The position numbers were made by a program, and so were the translations under genes. From Yponomeuta sedellus (Eukaryota > Arthropoda > Insecta > Lepidoptera > Yponomeutidae): a DNA stretch of 64,000 bases. This document shows, piece by piece, positions 62,921 to 64,000 of the stretch; position 1 is the first letter of the stretch; the number at the start of each line of letters is the position of its first letter. The DNA is taken from the NCBI GenBank assembly GCA_934045075.1, contig OW203726.1:10585527-10649526 (forward strand), written 5' to 3'. The notes under the pieces are model-generated. The model searched no databases. It was not told the DNA's origin and saw only the letters and a list, made by a program, of their open reading frames with translations.

Positions 62921-64000
62921 CCATTTCTAAAAACACCTTATAATCCTATATCGCCTATTATAAAGCTAACGAAAAATTATTCGCGTCAATTTAGGGTAAG
63001 GCAATCTGTCGATGCCATTAAGACTTGTTATTACGGTGTTAGTTGTAAATGTGATACAAAGTGATTACTTTTTCAAGTGCTTGACCTAAAAATTACAAGT
63101 AAACAGAGACGTCGAGCAATCCCATGCCATCCCATTACAATTTATACGAAATATGGCGCCAATGACAACAAATATTTATTTTATGCCATCATACCTATAT
63201 GAATATATAAGTAGGTGAATACGATATACCCGTCAAAACAGCATAAAAAATAATGGTGCCGTTTCTTCGATTGTTATTTTTACTTCGGTCCCGACTTCGA
63301 AAAAGTAGGAGGCAGTATAAAGTCTGTTTGTGCCATGAGTGCAATTAAACAGATGATTGAATTCATTAAAAGCTAATGCGATCGAGATGGTTTGAAAATA
63401 GTTAGATAAACTCCATCATTTTATTGGTATTTTATACATCCCAATCCTTGAAAGCTTGATGATGACCAACCCAAGAATTCCCCGAGCAAGGAAACTTTAA
63501 AACGGACAAATAAAAGTAAGTCGAATGTTTTGAAAGGTCTCGACAGATCCCAGCGGTCCCTCGACGCATTTAAGGGCCAACAAAAATGTGTAGTCGTTAT
63601 TTTTATACATTTTATCCAACTGGAACGGAGCCCAAAAGGAGGGTAATGTGGTTGACTCGCATGTATGCATCTTTTCTCTTAACTACCTAAACTATAACAT
63701 AGTTTAAAAAGACCTCAATAGATTTTTAATAATCGCGCAAGTTAAAGATATACTCGTATATTATCAGCGTAAATCTGATAAAAAACCAAATTACCGACTA
63801 ATTTTGCAATATGTTTACATTAGGGTGGAGCGTCAAAACTTTTTTTAAATTATAGTTTTCGAATACCCTTAAAATGCTGCATTGGGGTCTCAATGATACG
63901 ATAAAAGCAACAAAACTTACGTTGGAAGCTATCTTCAGACTTAAACCGGCACTCGAATGTTGTGAAAACTCACCCAAATCGAGTTATTTGTAAGGTATCT
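62921..64000. other. No gene or repeat recognised to the window end
   Basis: AT-rich, no frame of note. Confidence 0.45.

Overview
The window looks like insect nuclear DNA, most probably from a moth or butterfly. It is AT-rich and full of retroposon debris. No intact host gene could be recognised on either strand. The order is suggested by the kind of repeats: a CR1-type LINE 3' end with a conserved block reading 'ggccgccaattg' beside 'attgcttttagcaataagg', RTE-type LINE C-termini, several tRNA-headed SINEs and a mariner. This is inferred from memory of the families, not from a search.

Layout. 0-15 kb: gene-free DNA with SINE copies, a degenerate three-unit tandem repeat (3.7-4.1 kb), a transposase C-terminal remnant (4.5-4.7 kb), two TIR elements (8.1 and 12.6-13.0 kb), an RTE-type LINE 3' end inside a 5S rRNA-derived SINE (10.1-11.1 kb), and two full-length 5S-derived SINEs with target duplications (13.7-14.8 kb). 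15-21 kb: an uninterrupted (ATTC)n microsatellite of about 1.15 kb running into (TTCG)n. A broken gag/protease/env LTR retroelement without reverse transcriptase is inserted in that tract, and the microsatellite resumes after it. 21-31 kb: RTE fragments, a 195-bp (CATA)n tract that is the expanded tail of a LINE, and a group of tRNA-headed SINE insertions (family T1) including a 1.1-kb palindromic array of identical 313-bp units. 31-36 kb: a three-level nest (Jockey-type LINE in mariner in RTE-type LINE) and a second T1 array. 36-64 kb: more SINE and LINE fragments, a CR1-type LINE inside an RTE-type LINE (40.3-41.4 kb), TTAA-flanked inverted-repeat elements (36.4 and 49.3 kb), a 322-codon open LINE reverse-transcriptase fragment (54.2-55.2 kb), and long stretches with nothing recognisable.

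Family names used here: S5, the 5S rRNA-derived SINE. T1, tRNA-headed SINE found as 313-bp multimers. T2 and T3, two tRNA-headed SINEs that share a central core. T4a and T4b, two SINEs with the same head and centre but different 3' halves. T5, one further tRNA-headed SINE. RTE-1, RTE-2 and RTE-3, three RTE-type LINE 3' ends that differ in tail (TATG, GAAGAA, GATATA). CR, the CR1-type LINE 3' end and its relatives.

Nothing in the window acts as a genetic pathway. The relations are those of parasites: LINE machinery copying SINEs, elements landing in one another, and retroposon tails growing into microsatellites. The most unusual signals are the T1 insertions, which share one inverted architecture, fixed ends and 12-13 bp target duplications, and the modular exchange of heads, cores and tails among the SINE families.
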